Of a DNA stretch of 64,000 nt, positions 53,797 to 62,064 are shown piece by piece (the first letter of the stretch is position 1; every line of letters begins with the position of its first letter). The notes beneath the pieces are model-generated. The model worked only from the letters and a program-made list of their open reading frames with translations, searched no databases and was not told the origin of the DNA. The stretch spans positions 124,001 to 188,000 of the forward strand of contig NZ_JAAIYA010000004.1 in the NCBI RefSeq assembly GCF_010894405.1. The letters run 5' to 3'. This DNA comes from Pyxidicoccus caerfyrddinensis. GTDB lineage: Bacteria > Myxococcota > Myxococcia > Myxococcales > Myxococcaceae. A program made the position numbers and the translations under genes.

Positions 53797-53939
53797 ATGC
53801 ATCCAGCAGGTCGAGGGTGCAGAGGCGAGGCAGGAGCGCCTGAGCAACATCGAGGCCAGCGTGCGCTCCGAGGGAGGCACCTCGTCACCTGTAGAACCGG
53901 GAGCAACAGCTGCGCTGGAGGTGTGGACCCGAAGGCAAC

Positions 53940-53972
53940 GGGCCCGGGAGCGGATACCGCACTCCCGGGCCC
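53940..53972 (-). terminator. Hairpin after the EF-G gene
   Basis: A perfect 11-bp stem (GGGCCCGGGAG at 53940-53950 and its complement at 53962-53972) with an 11-base loop, six bases after the EF-G stop on the minus strand. No T-tract. Probable transcription end for the EF-G gene. Confidence 0.65.
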
Positions 53973-53978
53973 CTCACC

Positions 53979-56081
53979 TCACACCCGCGCTTCGGCCTGC
54001 GCCGTCTGGAGCGACTCCGGCACCGGCTCGTACGCGCCCAGGCGCATGCTGGCCTGGGCCCGGCCCTGCGTGCGGCCGCGCAGCCCGTTCACGTAGCCGA
54101 AGAGGTTGGCCATGGGCACCCGCGCGGAGACCACCCGCACGACGCCACGCGCCTCCATCCCCAGCACCCGCCCGCGCCGCGCGGACAGGTCCCCCAGCAC
54201 CTCACCGACGTACTCCTCGGGGGTCGTCACCTCCACCTCCATCACCGGCTCCAGCCCGAGCACGCCCGCGCTCCGTGCCGCTTCCTGGAGCGCCAGCGAG
54301 CCGGCCATGGCGAACGCCTGCGGCGTGGAGTCCTTCACGTGCGTGTCGCCATCCACCAGCCGCACCTCCACGTCCACCAGCGGAACGCCGTCCCGCACGC
54401 CCCGCGCCATGGCGCCGGCCACGCCCTTTTCGATGGCGGGGACCAGCTCCCTCGGAATGTTGCCGCCACGGGTGTCGTCCACGAAGACGAGCCCCGCCCC
54501 TCGCGGCGCCGGACCCACGTCCAGCACCACGCGGGCGTACTGCCCGGGCCCGCCCGTCTGGCGGACGTGGCGGTACTCCTGGCGCACCTGGCGCCGGAGC
54601 GTGTCGCGGTACGCCACCTTCGGCTGTCCCACGCGCGCCTCCACGCCGTACTCCGTCAGCAACCGTGACACGACCACCTCCAGGTGAAGCTCACCCATGC
54701 CGGACAGCAGCACCTGGCCGCTCTCCGGGTCCACGCCCACGCGCAGCGACGGGTCCTCCGCCGCCAGCCGGTGCAGGCCTTCCTCCAGCTTCGTCAGCTC
54801 CGCGGGCGAGCGCGCCTCCACGGCGAGCTGCACCACGGGCTCCATGACGCCCAGCGACTCCAGCACCACCGGAGCCTCCGGGTCGCACAGCGTGTCGCCC
54901 GTGCGCACGCCCTTCAGGCCGAGCGCCGCGCAGATGTCTCCCGCGTACACCTCCGCCACCTCCTCACGGCGGTTGGCATGCATGAACATGAGACGTCCAA
55001 TCCGCTCCCGCTTCCCCGTGACGGGGTTGAGCAGGACGGTGCCCGCGCGCAGCGTGCCCGAGTACACGCGCAGGAAGACGATGCCGCCCACGGCCTTGTC
55101 GCTCATCATCTTGAACGCCAGGGCGGTGGGTGGACCCGAGTCCGAAGCCGGACGTAGGACACGCTCATCCGTGCCGGGGACACAGCCCTCGACGGCGGCG
55201 AGGTCCGATGGCGCGGGCAGGTAGTTGACGACGGCATCCAGCAACATCTGCACTCCCTTCTTCTTGAAGGCCGACCCGCCCAGCACCGGCACCAGTGTCC
55301 GCGTGAGGGTGCCCGAGCGCAGCGCGCGCTCCAGGTCCTCCGCGGTGACTTCTTCCAGCCGCCCTTCCACGAACTTCTCCAGCACCGTCGCGTCCACGTC
55401 CGCACACGCCTCGATGAGCCGCTGCCGGTACACCTCCGCTACCTCACGCAGCTCCGCCGTGAGGGGCTCCTCGCGGTACTGCCCTTCGTCGCCTTCGAAC
55501 ACCACGGTCACCATGCGCACCAGGTCCACGAGGCCCCGGAACTCCGAGCCCTCGCCGATGGGCAGCTGCACCGCCACCGGACGCGCGCCGAGCCGCTCTT
55601 CGATGGACGCGACGCTCATGGCGAAGTCCGCGCCCACCTTGTCCATCTTGTTGAGGAAGGCGATGCGCGGCACGCCGTACCGGTCCGCCTGCCGCCACAC
55701 CGCCTCCGACTGGGGCTCCACGCCCTGGCTGGCGTCGAACACCGCCACCGCGCCGTCGAGGACGCGCAGCGAGCGCTCCACCTCGATGGTGAAGTCCACG
55801 TGTCCCGGCGTGTCCAGGATGTTGATGCGGTGGGGCTGTCCCGCCGCGTGTCCCTGCGTGGGCTTCCAGAACGCGGTGGTGGCCGCGGAGGTGATGGTGA
55901 TGCCGCGCTTCTTCTCCTCCGGCATCCAGTCCATCTCCGTGGAGCCGGTGTGCACCTCTCCCGTGGAGTGGATGCGGCCGGTGAAGAACAGGACGCGCTC
56001 GGTGAGCGTCGTCTTGCCCGCGTCGATGTGGGCCATGATGCCGATGTTGCGGTACCGCTCGAGGCGCGTGTTGCGAGACAT
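53979..56081 (-). CDS. fusA: Elongation factor G (probable paralogue)
   Basis: A 700-residue translational GTPase. G1 [17 protein letters not shown]2 [14 protein letters not shown]3 [10 protein letters not shown]4 NKMDK, then domains II-V including the EF-G domain IV loop. It drives tRNA-mRNA translocation on the ribosome. It is full length. It stands alone rather than in the usual rpsL-rpsG-fusA-tuf operon, so this is most likely an extra EF-G copy, as several myxobacteria have. It is preceded by a 420-base leader with a TTGACA promoter-like element and a small open frame. Confidence 0.9.
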   Translation of the reverse strand: MSRNTRLERYRNIGIMAHIDAGKTTLTERVLFFTGRIHSTGEVHTGSTEMDWMPEEKKRGITITSAATTAFWKPTQGHAAGQPHRINILDTPGHVDFTIEVERSLRVLDGAVAVFDASQGVEPQSEAVWRQADRYGVPRIAFLNKMDKVGADFAMSVASIEERLGARPVAVQLPIGEGSEFRGLVDLVRMVTVVFEGDEGQYREEPLTAELREVAEVYRQRLIEACADVDATVLEKFVEGRLEEVTAEDLERALRSGTLTRTLVPVLGGSAFKKKGVQMLLDAVVNYLPAPSDLAAVEGCVPGTDERVLRPASDSGPPTALAFKMMSDKAVGGIVFLRVYSGTLRAGTVLLNPVTGKRERIGRLMFMHANRREEVAEVYAGDICAALGLKGVRTGDTLCDPEAPVVLESLGVMEPVVQLAVEARSPAELTKLEEGLHRLAAEDPSLRVGVDPESGQVLLSGMGELHLEVVVSRLLTEYGVEARVGQPKVAYRDTLRRQVRQEYRHVRQTGGPGQYARVVLDVGPAPRGAGLVFVDDTRGGNIPRELVPAIEKGVAGAMARGVRDGVPLVDVEVRLVDGDTHVKDSTPQAFAMAGSLALQEAARSAGVLGLEPVMEVEVTTPEEYVGEVLGDLSARRGRVLGMEARGVVRVVSARVPMANLFGYVNGLRGRTQGRAQASMRLGAYEPVPESLQTAQAEARV

Positions 56082-56330
56082 AAAAGACTCTCGTTCCCGT
56101 CGGGCAGCGAGGCCCGCGGGTGGTTGAAGACAGACAACCGGTTGGAAATGGATGGACGGGTGTCAGCGCGCCGGGCGGGCACGCACGCGAGACACGCCGG
56201 AGGGGCACGGAAGGCCCGCTCCGGGACGCGTGAGGGCACACGAGGGCACTGACAGAGCGAGGGCGGAGCCGGGACTCAGGACACGCGGGAACCAGTCAAC
56301 CCGCGGGCCGGAGGACACCGGTCCGCCAGC
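56082..56330. other. Leader of the EF-G gene
   Basis: Together with the small frame at 56331-56432 this makes a ~420-base leader on the minus strand. No further gene is supported. It would be transcribed from the promoter-like element at 56442-56470. Confidence 0.35.
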
Positions 56331-56432
56331 TCAAATGTCGAGCAGAACCTCGTGACGGGGGGCGAGGCACACGTCCGCCGCCGGCGCGATGTTGCGCGCA
56401 ATCAGCAGGGCGATGTTGGAGACGGGCCTCAT
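56331..56432 (-). CDS. Possible small ORF upstream of EF-G
   Basis: A 33-codon frame starting MRPVSNIALLIARNIAPAAD and ending HEVLLDI, with a hydrophobic first half. The same frame can be extended upstream to a GTG at 56453, giving a 40-residue membrane-like peptide. No ribosome site is visible; if the promoter at 56442-56470 is used the mRNA would be leaderless. It may be a leader peptide or chance. Confidence 0.25.
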   Translation of the reverse strand: MRPVSNIALLIARNIAPAADVCLAPRHEVLLDI

Positions 56433-56441
56433 GATGCAGAT

Positions 56442-56470
56442 GAGATAAAGCACCCAGGCGGGCTTGTCAA
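56442..56470 (-). promoter_or_regulatory. Sigma70-type promoter upstream of EF-G
   Basis: On the minus strand a perfect -35 TTGACA (56465-56470), a 17-base spacer, and TATCTC (56442-56447) as -10. The -35 and spacing are ideal and the -10 moderate. It would start transcription near 56435, reading through the small frame into EF-G. Confidence 0.5.
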
Positions 56471-56500
56471 CCCGGGTGCCCGTGTCTGTGTTTCGGCCGC

Positions 56501-57700
56501 TCAGCTGCTCAGGGCCCGCACGCGCGCGGCGAGGTTCTGCGTGAAGAGGCGGAAGATGCGCAACGCCGCGGCCTCATGGGTGTCCAGATAGTGCTGGAAG
56601 CCGGCGCGGGTGATGCGCAGCGCCCGCACCGACGTGCGCGCCTTCACCTGCGCGGAGACAGGGGCGTCCTGCACCAGGGAGATCTCCCCCAGGTACGCGC
56701 CGGGCCCCAGCGTGTTGAGGCGCCGCGCGTCCGGCTCCGAGCCGCTGTAGACCTCCACCGTGCCCTCCAGCAGCACGAAGAGCCCCACGCCCTGCACGCC
56801 CTTCTCCAGCAGCACCGCGCCCGCGGGGATGAGCACCTGCCGCGCCACGCGGTACAGGTCCTTCATGTCCTCCAGGGACAGCTCGCCGAAGATGGGGATG
56901 GCCTTGAGGTAGCCGTAGCCGTTGGCCTCGGGCGCCGAGGCGCTCGCGGGCAGCCGCGCGATGACGGCGTCGGCCTCCGCCTCCATGCCCATGCGGCGAA
57001 GCAGGCGCGCCTTCTCCGCGGCCAGCGCCGGGTCCGCGCGCGCCGCGTCCGAGCCGCGCATCGTGTCCGCCAGCAGCGCCAGCGCGCGCCGCGTGAAGCC
57101 CTCGCCGTCCAGCACCTTGCACATGCGCAGCACGGACTCGAGGTGGCGCGGGTCGCCCGCGGGCACGCTGCCCAGCGCCTCCACCTCCGCGTGGGACTGG
57201 CCCAGTTCGCGGTAGAGCGCCGCCGCCTCGTAGGGGCGCCCCAGTCGGACCAGGCACTGCGCCATCGGCTCGCGCGAGCCCAGGCCGCGATAGACTTCCA
57301 GTGCCCGCTCCAGCGCGCCGCCGCGCTCGAAGGCCGCCGCCGCGCGCTCCACCTGGCCGTCGCGCAGGTACGCCTCCGCCGCTTCCACGTAGTTGCCGCC
57401 CTGGACGTACAGGTCCGCCACCAGGCCGGCCGCGCCGCAGCCGTCCAGGAGTCGCGCGGCGCCGGAGAAGTCACGCGCCTGCCGCATCACCTCCGCCAGC
57501 CGCTGACGCTCTTCCACCGGGGCCTGCGCGGCCTCCTTCTGGAGTCGCTCGCGCTGAGAGGAGCCCAGGTCCTCGTAGAGCTGCGCCGCCCGGTCCGGCT
57601 CGGCGAGCATCATCAGCGCCTGCAGCGCCTGGAAGGCGCCCTCTCCCACCACGCCGGCGCGGGCGCCGTCATCCTCGAGCATCTCCACCTCGGACCGTGA
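56501..57700 (-). CDS. Cyclic-nucleotide-binding-domain protein with helical repeats
   Basis: A 399-residue protein. Residues ~30-250 are TPR-like helical repeats (ALMMLAEPDRAAQLYEDLGS; ADLYVQGGNYVEAAEAYL; ERALEVYRGLGSREPM; LVRLGRPYEAAALYRELG). A C-terminal cNMP-binding fold follows (AIPIFGELSLEDMKDLYRVA; LIPAGAVLLEKGVQGVGLFV; LGPGAYLGEISLVQDAPVSA). The phosphate-binding cassette is close to the consensus G-E-[IL]. No HTH, so not a CRP-type regulator; an adaptor that responds to cAMP or cGMP is likely. GGGGGGA before 57700 favours this start over the GTG at 57739. Confidence 0.85.
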   Translation of the reverse strand, partial: SRSEVEMLEDDGARAGVVGEGAFQALQALMMLAEPDRAAQLYEDLGSSQRERLQKEAAQAPVEERQRLAEVMRQARDFSGAARLLDGCGAAGLVADLYVQGGNYVEAAEAYLRDGQVERAAAAFERGGALERALEVYRGLGSREPMAQCLVRLGRPYEAAALYRELGQSHAEVEALGSVPAGDPRHLESVLRMCKVLDGEGFTRRALALLADTMRGSDAARADPALAAEKARLLRRMGMEAEADAVIARLPASASAPEANGYGYLKAIPIFGELSLEDMKDLYRVARQVLIPAGAVLLEKGVQGVGLFVLLEGTVEVYSGSEPDARRLNTLGPGAYLGEISLVQDAPVSAQVKARTSVRALRITRAGFQHYLDTHEAAALRIFRLFTQNLAARVRALSS

Positions 57701-57742
57701 CATCTCTCGTCCCCCCGATTCCGGGATGTTTTGAGCCACTGT

Positions 57743-57772
57743 TTCAGGGGCCGGGAGGTGCCCGGCCCTGAA
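57743..57772 (-). terminator. Hairpin after the FKBP gene
   Basis: On the minus strand, arms TTCAGGGCCGGG and its complement (57743-57755 and 57761-57772, one bulged base) with a 5-base loop, between the FKBP stop and the start of the next gene. No T-run. Moderate terminator candidate. Confidence 0.5.
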
Positions 57773-57886
57773 GCCCCGGAAGACAGCCCGAGGCTATATC
57801 ACCGTGACACGCCGCTCGAAGTCGCGACACGGGCGGAGGTGTCGGCGCGTGGACGCCCGCCCGCCCGCCGTCTCCGGACGCGACGC

Positions 57887-58357
57887 TCAACGCACGAACA
57901 TCAGCTCCGTGTCGAAGATGAGCACCGAGTACTGGGGGATGACGCCGGGCACCCCGTCCTCGCCGTAGCCGAGCGACGAGGGGATGATGAGCCGGCGCGA
58001 GCCGCCGACCTTCATGCCGACGATGCCCTCGTCCCACCCCTTGATGACCTCGCCTGCCCCCAGGCTGAAGGAGATGGGCGGCCCACCGCGGCTGCTGTCG
58101 AACTCCGTGCCGTCGGGCAGGTAGCCCGTGTAGTGCACCTGCACCCGCTTCAGCGCCACGGCCTCCGTGCCAGTGCCCACGGGCTGGTCCTGGATGTAGA
58201 CGCCGCTGGGCAGCAGCGTCATGGCGGACAGGTCCACCTTCAGCGCCTCCGCGTACGTCACCTTGGTGGGGTCACCGGAGTCAGGCGTCACTTCGGTGTC
58301 CTCTCCACACCCGAACAGCGGGACGAGCAGGGCACAGAGCAGCAGCGAGCGGAGCAT
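57887..58357 (-). CDS. FKBP-type peptidyl-prolyl isomerase lipoprotein
   Basis: A 156-residue lipoprotein (MLRSLLLCALLVPLFGC, lipobox LFGC). The mature part is a single FKBP domain: RVQVHYTGYLPDGTEFDSS, the pocket strand PISFSLGAGEVIKGWDEGIVGM, GGSRRLIIPSSLGYGEDGVP and LIFDTELM. It catalyses proline isomerisation to help fold exported proteins, facing the periplasm from an anchored position. Length and motifs are normal. Divergent from the metallophosphoesterase. Confidence 0.92.
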   Translation of the reverse strand: MLRSLLLCALLVPLFGCGEDTEVTPDSGDPTKVTYAEALKVDLSAMTLLPSGVYIQDQPVGTGTEAVALKRVQVHYTGYLPDGTEFDSSRGGPPISFSLGAGEVIKGWDEGIVGMKVGGSRRLIIPSSLGYGEDGVPGVIPQYSVLIFDTELMFVR

Positions 58358-58512
58358 GGAGTCCTCGGAAACGGGGGCCGGAAGTCGACCTCGACAATGG
58401 AGGGAGCCTGCCCCGCCCCGGCACCGCGCGAAAGGGCCGTGTGTCCCCGCCTGCCTGCCACCCTGGAATACAGGGGCGCTGCGAGCAGGCTTCCGTTATG
58501 CAGGAGCCCTCC

Positions 58513-59706
58513 ATGCCACGCTGGGCCAGCCTCCTCCTGTTCTTCATCCCGGTGCTCCTGCTGCTGGTGGGCGCACACGTCTATCTCTTCCGCCGGCTGG
58601 TCCGAGACGTGACGGAGCACCGCGGCCTCCGCCGCGCGGCCGGGGCGCTCTTCACGGTGGGCTTCGCCGGGGCCTTCGGCGCCCGGGCCCTCGGGGCCGT
58701 GCTGCCCTCCGCCGCGTCGCGCGTCGTGGGCATCGTCTTCCTCGCGTGGATTGGCCTCGTCCTCTACCTGCTCATGTTCACCCTCGCGGCGGACGCGCTG
58801 CGCACGGTGGCGAGGTGGCGAGCCCGCCGTCAGGCCGCTTCCGGTGCGGAGCCCTCGGAGCCTGCGTCGCCGGAGCGCCGGGCGCTGCTGGGCCGGGGCC
58901 TGGCGCTCGGGGCTGGCGTTGCGGGCGCGTCGGTCACCGGCTTCGGCACCTGGCGCGCCTTCCACCCGCCCGACGTGCGGGACATCCCCGTGCGCCTGCC
59001 CGGTCTGCCCAAGGCGCTGGAGGGCTTCACGCTGGTGCAGCTCACGGACATCCACATCGGCGGCGTGCTGCAGCGCCGGTTCGTGGACGAGCTGGTGTCG
59101 CGCACCAACGCGCTGAAGCCGGACCTCATCGCGATTACGGGCGACCTGGTGGACGGCTCCGTCGAAACGCTGGGCCCCTTCGTCGCGGGCTTCGGAGCCC
59201 TGCGCGCGCGCCACGGCGCCTTCTTCGTCACCGGCAACCACGACTACTACTCGGACGCGGACGCGTGGGTGGCCTTCGTGAAGAGCCTGGGCATCCAGGT
59301 GCTGCGCAACCGCTCGGTGACGATTGGCGACGGCGCGGCGTCCTTCCAGCTCGCGGGTGTGGACGACTGGAGCGCGGACCGGCTGGGCGAGCCCGGGTAC
59401 GATCTGGACGCGGCGCTGCGCGACGTGCGACCCGACCGCGCGTCGGTGCTGCTGGCGCACCAGCCCTCCAACTTCGACGAGGTCGCCCGGCGGGGCGTGG
59501 GGCTCCAGCTCTCCGGGCACACCCACGGCGGGCAGATGTTCCCCGGCACGATTGTGGGCGACCTCATCTGGGGGAGCCGCAACGCCGGGCTGAGCCGGAC
59601 GGAGCAGTCGCTGCTCTACGTCAGCCGGGGCTGCGGCTTCGTGGGCCCGCCCATGCGTGTGGGGGCACCGTCGGAAATCGCACGGCTGGTGTTGCTCCCC
59701 GGGTAG
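58513..59706 (+). CDS. Membrane-anchored metallophosphoesterase
   Basis: A 397-residue enzyme. N-terminal helices (LLLFFIPVLLLLVGAHVYLF; a hydrophobic stretch near 40-70; LAWIGLVLYLLMFTLAA), a short linker, a Tat-like or hydrophobic segment (RRALLGRGLALGAGVAGASV), and then the metallophosphoesterase domain: LTDIHIGG, GDLVDG, TGNHDYYSDAD and SGHTHGGQMFP. YaeI/YkuE-type proteins of this layout hydrolyse phosphoesters or lipid A precursors outside the membrane. The ATG at 58513 has AGGAG at good spacing; upstream in-frame starts are weaker. Confidence 0.88.
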   Translation: MPRWASLLLFFIPVLLLLVGAHVYLFRRLVRDVTEHRGLRRAAGALFTVGFAGAFGARALGAVLPSAASRVVGIVFLAWIGLVLYLLMFTLAADALRTVARWRARRQAASGAEPSEPASPERRALLGRGLALGAGVAGASVTGFGTWRAFHPPDVRDIPVRLPGLPKALEGFTLVQLTDIHIGGVLQRRFVDELVSRTNALKPDLIAITGDLVDGSVETLGPFVAGFGALRARHGAFFVTGNHDYYSDADAWVAFVKSLGIQVLRNRSVTIGDGAASFQLAGVDDWSADRLGEPGYDLDAALRDVRPDRASVLLAHQPSNFDEVARRGVGLQLSGHTHGGQMFPGTIVGDLIWGSRNAGLSRTEQSLLYVSRGCGFVGPPMRVGAPSEIARLVLLPG

Positions 59707-59819
59707 GCTCCTCCGTGGTGAGGCCGCTCGTCCGCCCTCCTTTCGGGAGGGCCAGCGTTCCCTGAATCCCCCTGTGTTTCCGGCGGTTTGGCGGAAGCGG
59801 CGGGGCGGAGCGGCCCTCC

Positions 59820-59845
59820 GGAAACATTCTTCGGAGTGGGCCGTA
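59820..59845 (+). promoter_or_regulatory. ECF-type promoter ahead of the sigma factor gene
   Basis: GGAAAC (59820-59825), exactly 16 bases, then CGTA (59842-59845): close to the consensus of many ECF sigma factors (GGAAC, 16-17 bases, CGT). It lies 14 bases before the ATG, so the mRNA would have an extremely short leader. Suggests autoregulation. Confidence 0.5.
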
Positions 59846-59859
59846 CGGGGAGATGGGAG

Positions 59860-60405
59860 ATGGGGAGTCCAACGGACGAAGAGCTGATGGAACGGTTTCG
59901 CGACGGCGCGCAGGATGCCTTCGAGGTGCTCTTCACCCGGCACTCCGGACGGGTGCAGGGCTTCCTCGCGCGCATGGTGCGCAGCGGACCACTCGCGGAG
60001 GACCTCTTGCAGGCGACCTTCCTGTCCGTCATCCGTTCCCGGGGCCGGTACGAGCCCGGCACCCGCTTCCTGCCGTGGCTGATGACCATCGCCGCGAATG
60101 CCGCGCGGGATGCGCTGCGGCACCAGCGTCACGTGGACGCATATGCCTCGCATGTGGACACGTCCGCGCCCGCGTCGGTGCAGCCGCCGGCTGGAGACCC
60201 GAGCATGCGCCGGCACCTGCTGGACGCGCTCCAGCAGCTCCCACCGGACCAGCGCGAGGCGGTGGTTCTCAGCAAGGTGGAGGGCTGGTCCTTCGAGGAG
60301 ATTGCCGCGCTGCGAGGCATCAGCTCGGGGGCGGCGCGAATCCGGGCGCACCGGGGCTATGAGCGGCTGCGGGAGCTGCTCGGCTCGCTGGAGGAAGCGC
60401 GATGA
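59860..60405 (+). CDS. ECF-type RNA polymerase sigma factor
   Basis: A 181-residue sigma70-family factor. Region 2 is DEELMERFRDGAQDAFEVLF, DLLQATFLSVIRSRGRYEPG and FLPWLMTIAANAARDALRHQ; region 4 is ALQQLPPDQREAVVLSKVEG and EEIAALRGISSGAARIRAHRG. There is no region 3, as expected for ECF factors. The ATG at 59860 places the start just before region 2; an upstream frame is not needed. The stop overlaps the start of a membrane protein that is probably its anti-sigma factor, and the ECF promoter lies directly ahead. Confidence 0.92.
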   Translation: MGSPTDEELMERFRDGAQDAFEVLFTRHSGRVQGFLARMVRSGPLAEDLLQATFLSVIRSRGRYEPGTRFLPWLMTIAANAARDALRHQRHVDAYASHVDTSAPASVQPPAGDPSMRRHLLDALQQLPPDQREAVVLSKVEGWSFEEIAALRGISSGAARIRAHRGYERLRELLGSLEEAR

Positions 60406-61067
60406 GCCCGCCCCTCGACCTGGACTCGCTCCTGTCCGAAGAGCCGCCTCGGGACGCCTCCGCGGCCGCGCGCGTCCTCGCCGCGGCGCAGGGTGAGCTG
60501 GCGCAGCGGAGGCCTGTGCGCGGCTGGCGCACGCAGGCGCTGTGGCTGATGGCGGCCTCCGGCGGACTGTCGCTCGCGGTGGCGGTGGTGTTGCTGGCGT
60601 TGGGAGTCACCTCCGGGGCGTTGCTGCTGGGCCGCGCGCACCTGCTGGTGCTGCTGCTGGGCACGAGCGCGGTGTGCGCCTGGGGTGCGCTCTCTCCGCG
60701 CGGGCGCGGGGTGCAGCGGCTGGGCGTGGCGCTGGCCATGGTCAGCGCGGCCGTGCTGGTGCTGGCGCGAGGCACCCCGCATGCGGTCTCCACCGTGCCC
60801 GAGTGGGTGTGCACGGCCAGCCACGTCGCGGTGGGCGCGGTGCCGCTGGTGGTGGCGTTGCTCGCGCTGCGTACCGCCGTGTTCCAGCCGATGCGGGCCC
60901 TGGTGGCGGGCCTCGCGGTGGGGACGACGGGGGCCTTCATGGGTGAGCTCGCGTGCGAGCGGGGCTGGCGGCACGTCGCCGGCTATCACCTGCTGGCGTG
61001 GGGACTCGTCGTCATCGCGTCACTGGCCATCTCCAAGTCGCTCAAACCCCGTTCCTACGCGCCATGA
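60402..61067 (+). CDS. Membrane anti-sigma factor (DUF1109-like)
   Basis: A 221-residue protein. A short acidic N-terminal cytoplasmic segment (LDLDSLLSEEPPRDASAAAR) is followed by six hydrophobic helices, the layout of NrsF/DUF1109-type negative regulators of ECF sigma factors. Cys in VCTASH and ACERG could take part in sensing. It overlaps the sigma gene by four bases and is almost certainly its regulator. Its own stop overlaps the next start. Confidence 0.8.
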   Translation: MSPPLDLDSLLSEEPPRDASAAARVLAAAQGELAQRRPVRGWRTQALWLMAASGGLSLAVAVVLLALGVTSGALLLGRAHLLVLLLGTSAVCAWGALSPRGRGVQRLGVALAMVSAAVLVLARGTPHAVSTVPEWVCTASHVAVGAVPLVVALLALRTAVFQPMRALVAGLAVGTTGAFMGELACERGWRHVAGYHLLAWGLVVIASLAISKSLKPRSYAP

Positions 61068-61399
61068 TCCAGGACCCCTCTCTCATCGTCTGCAGTGACG
61101 TGGCCGGCGCGCCGGTGCGAATTGGCGAGACCGTGAAGGTGGTGAGTCGCTCGGACGACGGCACCATCAGCCAGCGCTTCCTCGGGCGCGCGGGCGTGGT
61201 GGTGGGGCTCGTCTACGACGACCCGGCGAGTCAGTACCCCGAGGACCCGCTCATCCAGGTGCACGTGGAGGGGCTCGGAGAGGACCTCTTCTTCCCGGAG
61301 GAGCTGGACCTGGCGCCCGAGTGGGCCCGCAACCGCATCGCCCAGCACCGGCAGGCCGCGCGCGAGGTGGGCAGGCCCGACGCGAACCGCATGCCGTGA
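61064..61399 (+). CDS. Small uncharacterised protein of the ECF operon
   Basis: A 111-residue acidic protein. Start overlaps the anti-sigma stop (ATGA). It is mainly beta: GAPVRIGETVKVVSRSDDG, GRAGVVVGLVYDDPASQYPE and PLIQVHVEGLGEDLFFPEEL, resembling a small SH3/KOW-like barrel in which a loop is acidic. The tight coupling suggests a role with the sigma/anti-sigma pair, but no known family can be given. Confidence 0.7.
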   Translation: MIQDPSLIVCSDVAGAPVRIGETVKVVSRSDDGTISQRFLGRAGVVVGLVYDDPASQYPEDPLIQVHVEGLGEDLFFPEELDLAPEWARNRIAQHRQAAREVGRPDANRMP

Positions 61400-61471
61400 C
61401 GTAGCCGCGCACTGCAAACATCCGGTGTCACAGGCTCGCGCCTCCAACGTCCAGATGGGACGGAGGCTGCG

Positions 61472-61900
61472 ATGGAACAGTCGAGGACATGGATTGTCGG
61501 CAACCACGAGCTCATCTTCGAGCCGCCCGACACCCTCCGCGCCATCATTCGCGGCTGGATTACGTACGAGGATGGCGTGAAGTGGGTGGCCATCATGCGC
61601 GACGTGACGACTCCCGGCCCCGTGTCCGTGTACTGCGTGGTGCAGATGACACCGATGCCGGAGTTCCCCTACCCCCGGCTGTCCCAGGAAGCCCGCCAGT
61701 ACCTCGCGAAGCAGAGCAGCTCCGACTGGTTCAAGGCCATCGTCTACGTCGGCGGAGGCATCCTCCAGAAGATCACCGCCAAGGGGCTCACCGTGGCCAT
61801 GCTGCTGTCGGGCAGGAAGCGCTTCGACGTCGAGTTCGTCGACAGCCAGGAGAAGGCCCTGCAATGGATTGAGGAGCACCGCAAGGCGCCACGGCGCTGA
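61472..61900 (+). CDS. STAS/SpoIIAA-like protein
   Basis: A 142-residue soluble protein with alternating strands and helices: WIVGNHELIFEPPDTLRAII, VSVYCVVQMTPMPEFPYPRL, KAIVYVGGGILQKITAKGLTVAMLL and FVDSQEKALQWIEEHR, the outline of SpoIIAA-like (STAS-type) proteins found in myxobacteria. These may bind lipids or act in partner switching; a phosphorylated Ser is not evident. It is monocistronic, 70 bases after the ECF operon. Confidence 0.7.
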   Translation: MEQSRTWIVGNHELIFEPPDTLRAIIRGWITYEDGVKWVAIMRDVTTPGPVSVYCVVQMTPMPEFPYPRLSQEARQYLAKQSSSDWFKAIVYVGGGILQKITAKGLTVAMLLSGRKRFDVEFVDSQEKALQWIEEHRKAPRR

Positions 61901-62064
61901 CGCGGGGGGCACCGAAGTGGCTGGCGGCGCACGGTCAGCGCTGAGTCCCGCGCGGAGCTGTGAAGCAGGTGGCACCCACATGCCCTCGGGTGTCCCTTCC
62001 GTTGGAGGGACGGCTCTCTACCCTTGCGGGACCTCGAATCCCCGGGTGGAGGGCGCCGCACGCC

